A DNA stretch of 64,000 bases, from contig NZ_JBASBR010000014.1 in the NCBI RefSeq assembly GCF_049651205.1, positions 1 to 64,000 of the forward strand. The letters are read 5' to 3'. The position numbers and the translations under genes are program-made. Position 1 is the stretch's first letter. The number at the start of each line of letters is the position of its first letter. The stretch comes from Castellaniella sp049651205 (GTDB lineage: Bacteria; Pseudomonadota; Gammaproteobacteria; Burkholderiales; Burkholderiaceae_B). The notes beneath the pieces were generated by a model. It was not told where the DNA came from. It searched no databases and saw nothing but the letters and a program-made list of their open reading frames with translations. Of the stretch, positions 17,162-24,934 are shown piece after piece.

Positions 17162-18226
17162 TCAGGACCTCCAGCGCAAACGTTGATAGATCAGAACATC
17201 ACAGGCCAGCAGGGAGAACAGCAAGATCCCCTGAAAAATGCCGGTGATGGCGCTGGGCATGCCCAGACGTGTTTGGGAGAGCTCGCCACCGATGTAGAAC
17301 AAGGCCATGATGAAACTGGCAAAGACCACCCCGATGGGATGCAGCCGGCCGACAAACGCCACAATGATGGCTGCAAACCCATAGCCAGGCGACACCGACG
17401 GCGTGAGCTGGCCGATAGGCCCCATGATTTCGCAGGCGCCCGCCACGCCAGCCAGCGCCCCCGAGCCCAGCATGCAGCCCCATAACGCCCGCCGGGACGA
17501 AAACCCGGCATAACGCGCAGCCAGAGGGGCCAGGCCGCCGACGGTTAGACGATAGCCGGCAAACAGGCGTGCCAACAGCAGCCATGCCAGCAACGCTGCC
17601 ACCAACGCCAGGACAATCCCCAAATGCAGGCGGGTGCCCGGCCACACCGGCAACAAAAAACCAAAATCAAACAGACGCGACTGCGGGAAACCAAAGCCGT
17701 CGGGATCACGCATGACGCCATGCACCAGATAGCTGAGCAGCAATTGCGCCACATAAACGAGCATCAGGGACACGAGGATCTCGTTGGCGTGATAGCGGTC
17801 TTTGAGCCAGGCCACCAGCCCAGCCCAGAATGCTCCGCCCAAGGCACCGGCCACCAAAGCCAAGGTGATCATCAGGGGGCCGCCCCCCGTACCCGAGCCA
17901 TCGTCGAACTGCAAAATGAACGCGCCGGAGGTAATGGCACCCAGCACCAGCTGGCCTTCGGCCCCGATATTGAAAATATTGGCGCGAAAACACAGCGCCA
18001 GGCCCACCGCGCACAGCAGAAGCGGGGCCACCTTGACGCCGATCTCGGACCAGCCACGCAAGCTGCTGAGTGGCTCGATGAAGAACACCCCCAGGCCCTG
18101 CAGGGGCGACTTGCCCACCGCCAGAAACATAAGCACGCCGCAAAGAGCGGTAAGGCCTAGTGCCAGCAGTGGCGACAGCCATGCCATCCGGCGGGAGGGT
18201 TCGGCACGGGCAACGAGTTCAAGCAT
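17162..18226 (-). CDS. ABC transporter permease (BMP/nucleoside type), subunit 1
   Basis: A 354-residue inner-membrane permease with an N-terminal segment at about 15-35 and further helices to the C terminus. It shows the LCFRANIFNIGAEGQLVLGA signature found in YufP/NupP-like proteins. The start overlaps the ATPase stop by 8 bp, indicating translational coupling. Confidence 0.92.
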   Translation of the reverse strand: MLELVARAEPSRRMAWLSPLLALGLTALCGVLMFLAVGKSPLQGLGVFFIEPLSSLRGWSEIGVKVAPLLLCAVGLALCFRANIFNIGAEGQLVLGAITSGAFILQFDDGSGTGGGPLMITLALVAGALGGAFWAGLVAWLKDRYHANEILVSLMLVYVAQLLLSYLVHGVMRDPDGFGFPQSRLFDFGFLLPVWPGTRLHLGIVLALVAALLAWLLLARLFAGYRLTVGGLAPLAARYAGFSSRRALWGCMLGSGALAGVAGACEIMGPIGQLTPSVSPGYGFAAIIVAFVGRLHPIGVVFASFIMALFYIGGELSQTRLGMPSAITGIFQGILLFSLLACDVLIYQRLRWRS

Positions 18227-19754
18227 GAGCGGGCTCCGGGGTGTTATCTGACTGGGCGCCCGGCCAAAGGCCGCTCATCCACTGGCCGATCTGTTCGCGA
18301 TCGGCGTGATCGCGGGCCAAGGCGGGTGATACCCGGCCCTTGGCCATCACCACCACACGATCCGAAAGCTCAAGGAGCTCGTCGAGCTCTTCGGAAATAA
18401 GCAAAATGGCACAGCCGGCATCGCGCAAGGCGAGGAGCTCGGCGTGGATTTGCGCGGCAGCACCGACATCAACCCCCCACGTGGGCTGGGCGATGATGAG
18501 CAGACGCGGGTTGCGTACGACCTCGCGCCCCACGATATATTTTTGCAGGTTACCGCCCGACAGACTGCCTGCCAGTGCATGCGGGCCGGCAGCCTTTACC
18601 CGGAAGCGCTGCAGGATCTCGGTGGTGATGCGTTGCACGACCCCGGTACGGATCCAGCCGTGGCTGAGGGTTTGCGGCCCCTGGTGCGAAAGCAGCAAGT
18701 TGCGCGCGAGGGAGATTTCGGGCACCGCACCGCGCCCGAGGCGCTCTTCGGGCACAAAGGCCAGACCCTGTGCACGCCGCCAAGCCGTGGGCTGATGGCC
18801 GATGGGCGCGCCATCCATCTGGATGGAGGCAGCGCTGCTGCGACGGTCTTCGCCCGAGAGCACACCCATGAGCTCTTGCTGCCCGTTGCCCGACACCCCC
18901 GCAATACCCAGGATCTCGCCGGCATGCACATCGAAGGACACTTGCGACAAGGGTGTGGCAAACGGATGTGCTTGCGGGAGATCGAGCTGCTGCACCTGCA
19001 GCACCACGGGGCCGGGCTCGCGGGCCTGGCGGTGCTGTACCGGCAGATCGGCGCCAATCATCAGGCGCGACAGACTAGCTTCGGTTTCTTCGCGGGGATC
19101 ACACACGCCGGTAACCCGGCCGGCGCGCATGACCGTACAGCAATGACACAGGCTGCGGATTTCGTCGAGCTTGTGGCTGATGTACAAAATGCTGCAGCCC
19201 TCGGCCGCCAGTTGACGCAATACCTCGAAGAGCCGCAGCACAGCCTGGGGCGTGAGCACGGAGGTGGGTTCGTCGAGAATCAGCAAGCGGGGTTTGCCCA
19301 GCAAAGCGCGCACGATTTCGACGCGTTGGCGCTCGCCCACCGACAGGGTGTGTACATGGCGATGCGGCTGCACATCCAGGCCATACTGGCTGGCGGTCTC
19401 GGAGATGCGCTGGGCCAATGCCTGCAAAGGGGTGTCCGGGGCCAGGCCCAAGGCAATGTTTTCGGTGACGGTTAAGGTATCAAACAGCGAGAAGTGCTGA
19501 AACACCATCCCCAGGCCCAGTGCGCGGGCCTCGGCGGGGCTGGCGATTTGTACGGTGTCGCCATCCCATTGCACCGTGCCGGCATCCGGGCGTACCACCC
19601 CGTAGATGATTTTCATCAGCGTGGATTTGCCGGCACCGTTTTCACCCAACACCGCGTGGATCTGACCGGGTTCGACGGTGAGATCGATGTTGTCGTTGGC
19701 CAGTACGGCTGGGTAAGACTTGGTGATGTGGCGCAAGGCCAGACGCGGGGGCAT
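18219..19754 (-). CDS. ABC transporter ATP-binding protein with two ABC domains (BMP/nucleoside type)
   Basis: A 511-residue fused ATPase energising the importer. Domain 1 (about 1-235) has a full Walker A (GENGAGKST, 37-45), the signature LSVGERQRVEI and the Walker B LLILDEPTS. Domain 2 (about 255-490) has a degenerate Walker A (GVSGNGQQEL) but a signature LSGGNLQK and QPTWGVDVGA. This asymmetry is normal for MglA/BmpB-like proteins. The ATG at 19754 is used; a TTG lies upstream. It is the first gene of the operon. Confidence 0.93.
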   Translation of the reverse strand: MPPRLALRHITKSYPAVLANDNIDLTVEPGQIHAVLGENGAGKSTLMKIIYGVVRPDAGTVQWDGDTVQIASPAEARALGLGMVFQHFSLFDTLTVTENIALGLAPDTPLQALAQRISETASQYGLDVQPHRHVHTLSVGERQRVEIVRALLGKPRLLILDEPTSVLTPQAVLRLFEVLRQLAAEGCSILYISHKLDEIRSLCHCCTVMRAGRVTGVCDPREETEASLSRLMIGADLPVQHRQAREPGPVVLQVQQLDLPQAHPFATPLSQVSFDVHAGEILGIAGVSGNGQQELMGVLSGEDRRSSAASIQMDGAPIGHQPTAWRRAQGLAFVPEERLGRGAVPEISLARNLLLSHQGPQTLSHGWIRTGVVQRITTEILQRFRVKAAGPHALAGSLSGGNLQKYIVGREVVRNPRLLIIAQPTWGVDVGAAAQIHAELLALRDAGCAILLISEELDELLELSDRVVVMAKGRVSPALARDHADREQIGQWMSGLWPGAQSDNTPEPAHA

Positions 19755-19968
19755 GCAGTGTCCTGTTCGAATCAAGGTGAAACAGCCGGGATTCGAAAAA
19801 TTCTACTCAGGATGCCTATAAGGGCCTAAAGGGGATAAACCCCTAGGGACACCCAGATTGCCTGCACCAAAGAGCGTGTCAGGCGCATCTCGCGGGCCTG
19901 TCCGGCAATATCGGCTGACTCATCACGATGAGTGAATGTTGGATATTAACGCAGCGTGATGAATGATG

Positions 19969-20610
19969 TCACCCGGCGTCCAGTGCCATGCGCCCGGCAA
20001 ACCATAAAAACAGGGCCCCCACCAGCGCACTGCCCGTGCGTGCCACCCCCGGCCGGCGACGAAAGGCAGCCGCCAGCCGCGCCCCGCCGAAGATCAGCGC
20101 CGACAAATACAGCACGCTGCACAGCTGCAAAATGGCGGCAAGGATCAGAAACGACAATGCGGGGTGTGCGTAAGCCGGATCGACAAACTGCACAAAGAAG
20201 GACAGCAAAAACAAAATGGCCTTGGGATTCAGCAAACTGAGCAACAAAGCCTTTTGGAACGGGCGCCCACCGGCACTGGACACGGTGGTGGTGGCAGACG
20301 GTTGCCCAGGGTGCCACGCCGACCACAGCAGGCGTGCACCCAGATAGGCAAGGTAAATTGCGCCCACGGCCTTGAGTGCCAGAAACACCACGGGCAAAAG
20401 ACGCAACACCGAAGCAGCGCCTGCTGCGGTGAGCGTCATCAGGATGGCATCACCCAGAAACACCCCAAACGCTGCCTGGTAGCCCGCCCGCACGCCCCGC
20501 CCTGCCCCGGTAACCAGGACAAACAAAGAGTTGGGGCCGGGCAGCAGCACAATAAAGATTGTGCCGGCGATATATGTCCAGACGTCCAGAACACCGTATT
20601 GCGACAGCAT
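19969..20610 (-). CDS. leuE: LysE/RhtB family exporter, LeuE-like
   Basis: A 213-residue inner-membrane amino-acid exporter with about six membrane segments. The N terminus (YGVLDVWTYIAGTIFIVLLPGPN), the GYQAAFGVFLGDA stretch and the central KALLLSLLNPKAILF closely resemble leucine exporter LeuE, but the substrate is inferred by similarity. It ends about 20 bp downstream of ahpF on the same strand, so it could be read as the last gene of the ahp transcript. About 214 bp without a gene separate it from the BMP operon start; I see only short imperfect repeats there. Confidence 0.85.
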   Translation of the reverse strand: MLSQYGVLDVWTYIAGTIFIVLLPGPNSLFVLVTGAGRGVRAGYQAAFGVFLGDAILMTLTAAGAASVLRLLPVVFLALKAVGAIYLAYLGARLLWSAWHPGQPSATTTVSSAGGRPFQKALLLSLLNPKAILFLLSFFVQFVDPAYAHPALSFLILAAILQLCSVLYLSALIFGGARLAAAFRRRPGVARTGSALVGALFLWFAGRMALDAG

Positions 20611-20626
20611 GGCGGGGCTCTGGTGA

Positions 20627-22198
20627 TCAGGCCACAGCGGCCTCAGGCTCGACCGACGAGCGGATCAGGTGATCGAAGGCCGAAAGCGCTGCCTTGGCAC
20701 CATCCCCTGCCGCGATGATGATCTGCTTGTACGGCACCGTGGTGGCGTCTCCGGCAGCAAATACCCCGGGCACAGACGTCTGGCTACGGGCATCCACCAC
20801 AATCTCGCCATGCGCGGTGAGTTCGACCACGCCCTTGAGCCATTCGGTGTTGGGCACCAGACCAATCTGGATAAATACACCTTCGAGTTCGACCTTATGC
20901 AGCTCACCGCTGCTACGGTCTTTGTAGCTCAAGCCTGTGACACGCTTGCCGTCACCGTGAATCTCGGTGGTTTGTGCGGACGTGATAACCCGTACGTTGG
21001 CCATGCTGCGCAACTTGCGTTGCAGCACTTCGTCGGCCCGCAGGACGTCGCCGTATTCGATCAGGGTGACATGACCCACAATGCCGGCGAGATCAATGGC
21101 AGCTTCTACGCCCGAGTTGCCGCCACCGATGACGGACACACGCTTGCCCTTGAATAACGGACCATCACAGTGCGGGCAGTACGCCACACCGCGGTTGCGG
21201 TATTCGTCTTCGCCGGGCACGTTGATATGCCGCCAGCGGGCGCCGGTGGAGAGAATCACATTCTTGGCCTTCAGCACCGCACCATTGGCCAGCTCGACCT
21301 GAATCGACTTGCCCGGCACCAGTCGGGTGGCCCGCTGCAGGTTCATGATGTCTACTTCGTAGGCCTTGACGTGCTGCTCGAGTGCGACACCGAACTTGGG
21401 GCCTTCGGTTTCCAGTACCGAGAGGTAGTTTTCGATGGCCATGGTATCCAGCACCTGGCCGCCGAAGCGCTCGGCCACCACACCCGTGGCAATACCCTTG
21501 CGTGCCGCATACACGGCCGCGGCTGCTCCGGCTGGGCCACCGCCCACCACCAGTACATCGAATTCGCCACGGGCGTTCAAGGCATCTACCTTGGCCTGAT
21601 CGTCGCCCACATCCAGCATGGCCAGGAGTTCTTCAACCCCGGCACGCCCCTGATGGAAGAGCTCGCCATTAAGGAACACCGCTGGCACCGAGAGGATCTC
21701 GCGGCGCTGGACTTCGTCCTGGAACAAGGCGCCATCGATAGCCACGTGATGGATGCGCGGGTTGATGACCGACATCACATTGAGTGCCTGCACGACATCC
21801 GGGCAGTTTTGGCACGACAGGGAGAAATAGGTTTCGAAGTGGTAGTCGCCCGGCAAGGCGCGGATCTGCTCGATGACGGCATCATCCAGCTTGGGCGGAT
21901 GGCCCCCGACCTGCAACAGCGCCAACACCAGCGAGGTAAATTCGTGCCCCAGCGGAATACCGGCAAAGCGCACGCCAATATCAGTGCCCGTACGGGCGAT
22001 CTCAAATGAGGGCACACGTTGATCGCCCGCCGGGGCGTCGACCACGGTGATGAGATCGGACAGGCTGCCGATTTCTTCCAGAAAGGCGCGCAGTTCTTGG
22101 GCTTGGGCGCTGCCATCCAGGGCGGCCCGCAACTCGACGGGCTGACTGACCCGCTCGAGGTAGGTTCCTAATTGTCCTTTGAGGTTTGCATCCAGCAT
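20627..22198 (-). CDS. ahpF: Alkyl hydroperoxide reductase subunit F (AhpF)
   Basis: AhpF is the flavin disulfide reductase that passes electrons from NADH to AhpC. The 523-residue protein has a double thioredoxin-like N-terminal domain with the redox pair CQNC (about 129-132), an FAD-binding motif GGGPAGAAAA (about 219-228), an NAD(H)-binding GGGNSG (about 357) and the active-site CPHC (about 345-348). The C-terminal AAGDATTVPYKQ FAD contact is present. It follows ahpC after a hairpin terminator, allowing lower expression than ahpC. Confidence 0.97.
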   Translation of the reverse strand: MLDANLKGQLGTYLERVSQPVELRAALDGSAQAQELRAFLEEIGSLSDLITVVDAPAGDQRVPSFEIARTGTDIGVRFAGIPLGHEFTSLVLALLQVGGHPPKLDDAVIEQIRALPGDYHFETYFSLSCQNCPDVVQALNVMSVINPRIHHVAIDGALFQDEVQRREILSVPAVFLNGELFHQGRAGVEELLAMLDVGDDQAKVDALNARGEFDVLVVGGGPAGAAAAVYAARKGIATGVVAERFGGQVLDTMAIENYLSVLETEGPKFGVALEQHVKAYEVDIMNLQRATRLVPGKSIQVELANGAVLKAKNVILSTGARWRHINVPGEDEYRNRGVAYCPHCDGPLFKGKRVSVIGGGNSGVEAAIDLAGIVGHVTLIEYGDVLRADEVLQRKLRSMANVRVITSAQTTEIHGDGKRVTGLSYKDRSSGELHKVELEGVFIQIGLVPNTEWLKGVVELTAHGEIVVDARSQTSVPGVFAAGDATTVPYKQIIIAAGDGAKAALSAFDHLIRSSVEPEAAVA

Positions 22199-22274
22199 AT
22201 TGACACCTTTTTGGAAAAAATCTGCCCCCAGAGTACGCCAATTGGGCGTGCCCCGACAGGGTGCAGAACATGAA

Positions 22275-22308
22275 AGAAACCCGCTGCCTGCCCGTAGACA
22301 GGCAGCGG
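22275..22308 (-). terminator. Hairpin between ahpC and ahpF (partial terminator)
   Basis: Perfect 10-bp stem (22281-22290 with 22299-22308), followed on the minus strand by a T-rich but interrupted tail. It could reduce read-through into ahpF. A second weaker hairpin with AAGGCC/GGCCTT arms lies just upstream, near 22318-22346. Confidence 0.7.
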
Positions 22309-22363
22309 TGAAATCAGAAGGCCGGCAAAGACGACCGACGGCCTTTTGTGTCGCAGATAAGAC

Positions 22364-22927
22364 TTAGATCTTGCCCACGAGGTCGAGCGACGGGGTAAGG
22401 GTCTTGGCGCCTTCTTCCCACTTGGCGGGGCAGACTTCACCGGGGTGAGCAGCGATATACAGGGCAGCCTTTACTTTGCGCAGCAGCTCGGAGGCGTCAC
22501 GGCCAATTCCATTGTCGTGGATCTCAAGCACCTTGATCTCGCCCTCGGGGTTGACCACAAACGTGCCACGCAGGGCCACGCCTTCTTCCTGGATCAGGAC
22601 TTCGAAGTTATTGGCCAGCACATGGGTGGGATCGCCGATCATGGGATAGGTGACCTTGCTGATGGCGTCAGACGTGTCGTGCCAGGCTTTGTGGGCAAAG
22701 TGGGTATCAGTAGACACCGAGTAGACTTCAACACCCAGTTTTTGGAACTCGGCGTAATGATCGGCCAGGTCTTCGAGTTCTGTGGGGCACACAAAAGTGA
22801 AGTCGGCGGGATAAAACACAAACACAGACCACTTGCCCGCGACGGATTGCTCGCTGACATCAACAAACTTGCCGTTGTGATAGGCGGTGGCTTTAAACGG
22901 TTTGATCTTTGTGTTGATCAGGGACAT
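22364..22927 (-). CDS. ahpC: Alkyl hydroperoxide reductase subunit C (AhpC, peroxiredoxin)
   Basis: A typical 2-Cys peroxiredoxin that reduces H2O2, organic hydroperoxides and peroxynitrite in the cytosol. The 187-residue protein has the peroxidatic cysteine in FYPADFTFVCPTEL (Cys at about 47) and the resolving cysteine in HPGEVCPAKW (about 166). The upstream region has a candidate OxyR site and promoter. Confidence 0.98.
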   Translation of the reverse strand: MSLINTKIKPFKATAYHNGKFVDVSEQSVAGKWSVFVFYPADFTFVCPTELEDLADHYAEFQKLGVEVYSVSTDTHFAHKAWHDTSDAISKVTYPMIGDPTHVLANNFEVLIQEEGVALRGTFVVNPEGEIKVLEIHDNGIGRDASELLRKVKAALYIAAHPGEVCPAKWEEGAKTLTPSLDLVGKI

Positions 22928-22972
22928 AGAGGGCTCCTTGGTTTGGTGAATTGCCTGATTGGCGACAGACCC

Positions 22973-23001
22973 AGTGTAGGCAATCCCTATTGATAAGTAA
23001 A
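22973..23001 (-). promoter_or_regulatory. Putative sigma-70 promoter of ahpC
   Basis: On the minus strand, TTTACT (-35, 22996-23001) and TACACT (-10, 22973-22978) are separated by exactly 17 bp. Each matches the consensus at four of six positions, as expected for an activator-dependent promoter. The predicted start lies about 40 bp before the ahpC ATG. Confidence 0.5.
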
Positions 23002-23038
23002 ATTGATAGTTTTTATAGTGTCGATTGTCTTAGACTAT
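23002..23038 (-). promoter_or_regulatory. Putative OxyR binding site upstream of ahpC
   Basis: Read on the minus strand, four tetranucleotides ATAG, CAAT, ATAA and CAAT (23035-23038, 23024-23027, 23013-23016, 23002-23005) are each separated by 7 bp. The OxyR consensus is ATAG-N7-CTAT-N7-ATAG-N7-CTAT, so the elements match 4/4, 3/4, 3/4 and 3/4 with exact spacing. The site abuts the -35 box, the normal position for activation by OxyR. Confidence 0.55.
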
Positions 23039-23332
23039 CGACAGCGCTGGGTAGTCGGCCCAATGCGTCTTCTGGCCTGGCTTGTAACAGAGTGGCCGGA
23101 ATCGTAGCCTGATCTTAATACGGACAAAAATAAAAACCCGTGTTTTTTTGCATCCGCGCATTCCACACACCAGCAGGCTGGCAGTCTTGAGAGGATTTTT
23201 ACCCTAGTGGCTCATATTTGGATATGCATAATTTTTAACACTTTCAGCCAAATGGTTATTGACCCTGATTAAGACAACAGCGTAGCGTGATTATTACGAG
23301 GTTTTATTTTATTAATCATGGAGGATAATCTC
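23039..23332. other. AT-rich gap between ahpC control region and PRC-barrel gene
   Basis: About 290 bp without a convincing reading frame. It is clearly richer in A and T than its surroundings, with A/T tracts around 23125-23150 and 23220-23245. It probably carries the promoter of the downstream PRC-barrel gene, but I could not pick a pair of -35 and -10 boxes with good spacing. Confidence 0.5.
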
Positions 23333-23890
23333 ATGCGTGCACAGAAAACTATTGCAGCATTAGCCGTTATAACCATGAGCATGGCTGGTACCGCTTTTGC
23401 ACAAACATCAGATTCTCAAGCGCCGGCGGATTCGGCGTCCACTTCGGCAGCAAGCAGCGCATCTGCGGATACCTCCGCAGATCAGCAGAAATCCACACAA
23501 ATGCTGGCCAGCAATATCATAGGCATGCCAGTTAAAAATGGCACCGGCGATGATGCCCAGGATATTGGCAAGATTACTGATCTGGTTTTAAACCGCGAAC
23601 AGAAAACCGTTAACGTATTGGTTGGTGTAGGTGGCTTTCTGGGGATCGGCACCAAAGAAGTAGGTGTACCTTTAAACGAAGTGAAATTTAATCCCAGCAC
23701 CAAGACCGCAGTGGTTGCCATGAGCAAGGAAGCTCTGGAAAAGGCCCCTGCCTACGTAACCCTTGAGGAAAAGCAGGCGAAAACCGAGCAGACACAGCAA
23801 AACGCCAAGATGAAGCAACAACAAACCCAGCCGCCTTCTTCTCCGTTGGGCGCACCGGCCGCCCCGGCCCCAGGCGGTGCCACCAAGTAG
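23333..23890 (+). CDS. Exported PRC-barrel domain protein
   Basis: A 185-residue secreted protein. A signal peptide ends at about residue 24 (TAFA-Q). A Ser/Ala/Asp-rich linker follows to about 55, then one PRC-barrel domain at about 58-140 (ASNIIGMPVKN...GKITDLVLNREQKTVNVLVGVGGFLGIGTKEV). The tail is Gln-, Pro- and Ala-rich. PRC barrels bind partners or metals, but the function here is unknown. The ATG at 23333 has GGAGG about 8 bp upstream; an in-frame start 15 bp earlier would destroy the spacing to that site. A terminator follows. Confidence 0.85.
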   Translation: MRAQKTIAALAVITMSMAGTAFAQTSDSQAPADSASTSAASSASADTSADQQKSTQMLASNIIGMPVKNGTGDDAQDIGKITDLVLNREQKTVNVLVGVGGFLGIGTKEVGVPLNEVKFNPSTKTAVVAMSKEALEKAPAYVTLEEKQAKTEQTQQNAKMKQQQTQPPSSPLGAPAAPAPGGATK

Positions 23891-23957
23891 GCCACCGTGC
23901 CATCACTGCAGGCAACACCCAGCCGGAATTTACGAGAGCATGACGTAAGTTCTGGCT

Positions 23958-23997
23958 AAAACCCAGACTGGCGAATAAACACCGGTCTGGGTTTTAT
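23958..23997. terminator. Bidirectional terminator between PRC-barrel gene and wrbA
   Basis: Stem of ACCCAGAC...GTCTGGGT type (arms around 23960-23974 and 23980-23992) flanked by an A run on the left and a T run on the right, so it can act for both convergent genes. Confidence 0.75.
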
Positions 23998-24027
23998 ATC
24001 AGACGCTTTTATCGCGGCAAACATCAA

Positions 24028-24618
24028 TCAGATGAGTTTCCCGCTAACCGTTACCAGCCGACGGGCCTGATGACGAATTGCATCGAGTTGATCTTCGGTG
24101 AATTCGGTTCCGTATGTATGCGAGTAGCCGTAGGGATTGCCGCCTGATTTGAAAATCGACTGATCTGTGTAGCCTGGGGCCACGATGATGCCGCCCCAGT
24201 GCATGACCGAGGTGTAAAAGGACAGGATCGTGGCTTCCTGGCCACCATGGGTATTTTGCGCCGAAGACATGGCCGACACTGCCTTGTTGGCAAACCCGCC
24301 CTTGGCCCAGAACCCGCCCAGCGTGTCGATGAACGCACGCATCTGGCTGGCCATCACACCAAATCGCGTGGGCGCAACAAACAGATAGGCATTTGCCCAT
24401 TCCATGTCATCCACCGTAGCGACTGCCACATCAGCCGTGCGGTCGGCCTGGGCTTTCCAGCCTTCAACGCCGGCCACCACCTCATCAGACGCGGTTTCTG
24501 CCACCTTGCGCAAGCGCACTTCTGCTCCTGCGGCGCGCGCAGCCTCTGTGGCTACGGTAGCCATCTGATGATTTGTTCCGTAGGTGGAATAGTAAATAAC
24601 GGCAAGCCTGACACCCAT
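24028..24618 (-). CDS. wrbA: NAD(P)H:quinone oxidoreductase, type IV (WrbA)
   Basis: A 196-residue flavodoxin-like FMN enzyme that reduces quinones by two electrons, avoiding radical formation. It has the FMN phosphate loop YYSTYGTNHQMA near residue 10, the PTRFGVMASQMRAFIDTLGG segment around 80 and GGQEATILSFYTSVMHWG. The ATG at 24618 has AGGAG 7 bp upstream; the open frame beyond uses a non-ATG start. A LysR-type remnant lies divergently upstream and may have been its regulator. Confidence 0.92.
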   Translation of the reverse strand: MGVRLAVIYYSTYGTNHQMATVATEAARAAGAEVRLRKVAETASDEVVAGVEGWKAQADRTADVAVATVDDMEWANAYLFVAPTRFGVMASQMRAFIDTLGGFWAKGGFANKAVSAMSSAQNTHGGQEATILSFYTSVMHWGGIIVAPGYTDQSIFKSGGNPYGYSHTYGTEFTEDQLDAIRHQARRLVTVSGKLI

Positions 24619-24790
24619 GCTGAACTCCTGAACGAATGAGAGTGAAATTGAGAACCGCCCTGCCAGAACAACCCGGCAAGCGGACAATGTGCTCATTCTA
24701 TTGATCCAAAGCATGACGATAAATAGACGTCATGAAACACGGTATTTTCATAATTGGAACAATGCATCGCCAGCCGCTGTATTTACGAAC

Positions 24791-24934
24791 GTCCCAAATC
24801 TCTATGCCCATGATTTGATCCTCTTTGCATACATCGCTGAAAGAGGTAGCTTCACTGCGGCAGCCAGCTATCTGAATTTATGGAAATCTCGAACGAGGTG
24901 CCGAGGCTACAAGGCAGCAGCGGCTGACGCCTAG
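24791..24934 (+). pseudogene. N-terminal remnant of a LysR-type regulator
   Basis: The frame encodes a recognisable LysR helix-turn-helix start, LYAHDLILFAYIAERGSFTAAASYLNL. It loses similarity at the recognition helix (WKSRTRCR instead of a PKSxxSR-type sequence), probably through a frameshift, and stops at 24934. No ATG sits at the expected start, and the rest of the ~300-residue protein is missing. It lies divergent from wrbA, a common place for a LysR regulator of quinone reductases. The stop codon shares bases with the stop of the convergent EAL gene, marking a junction. Confidence 0.7.
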
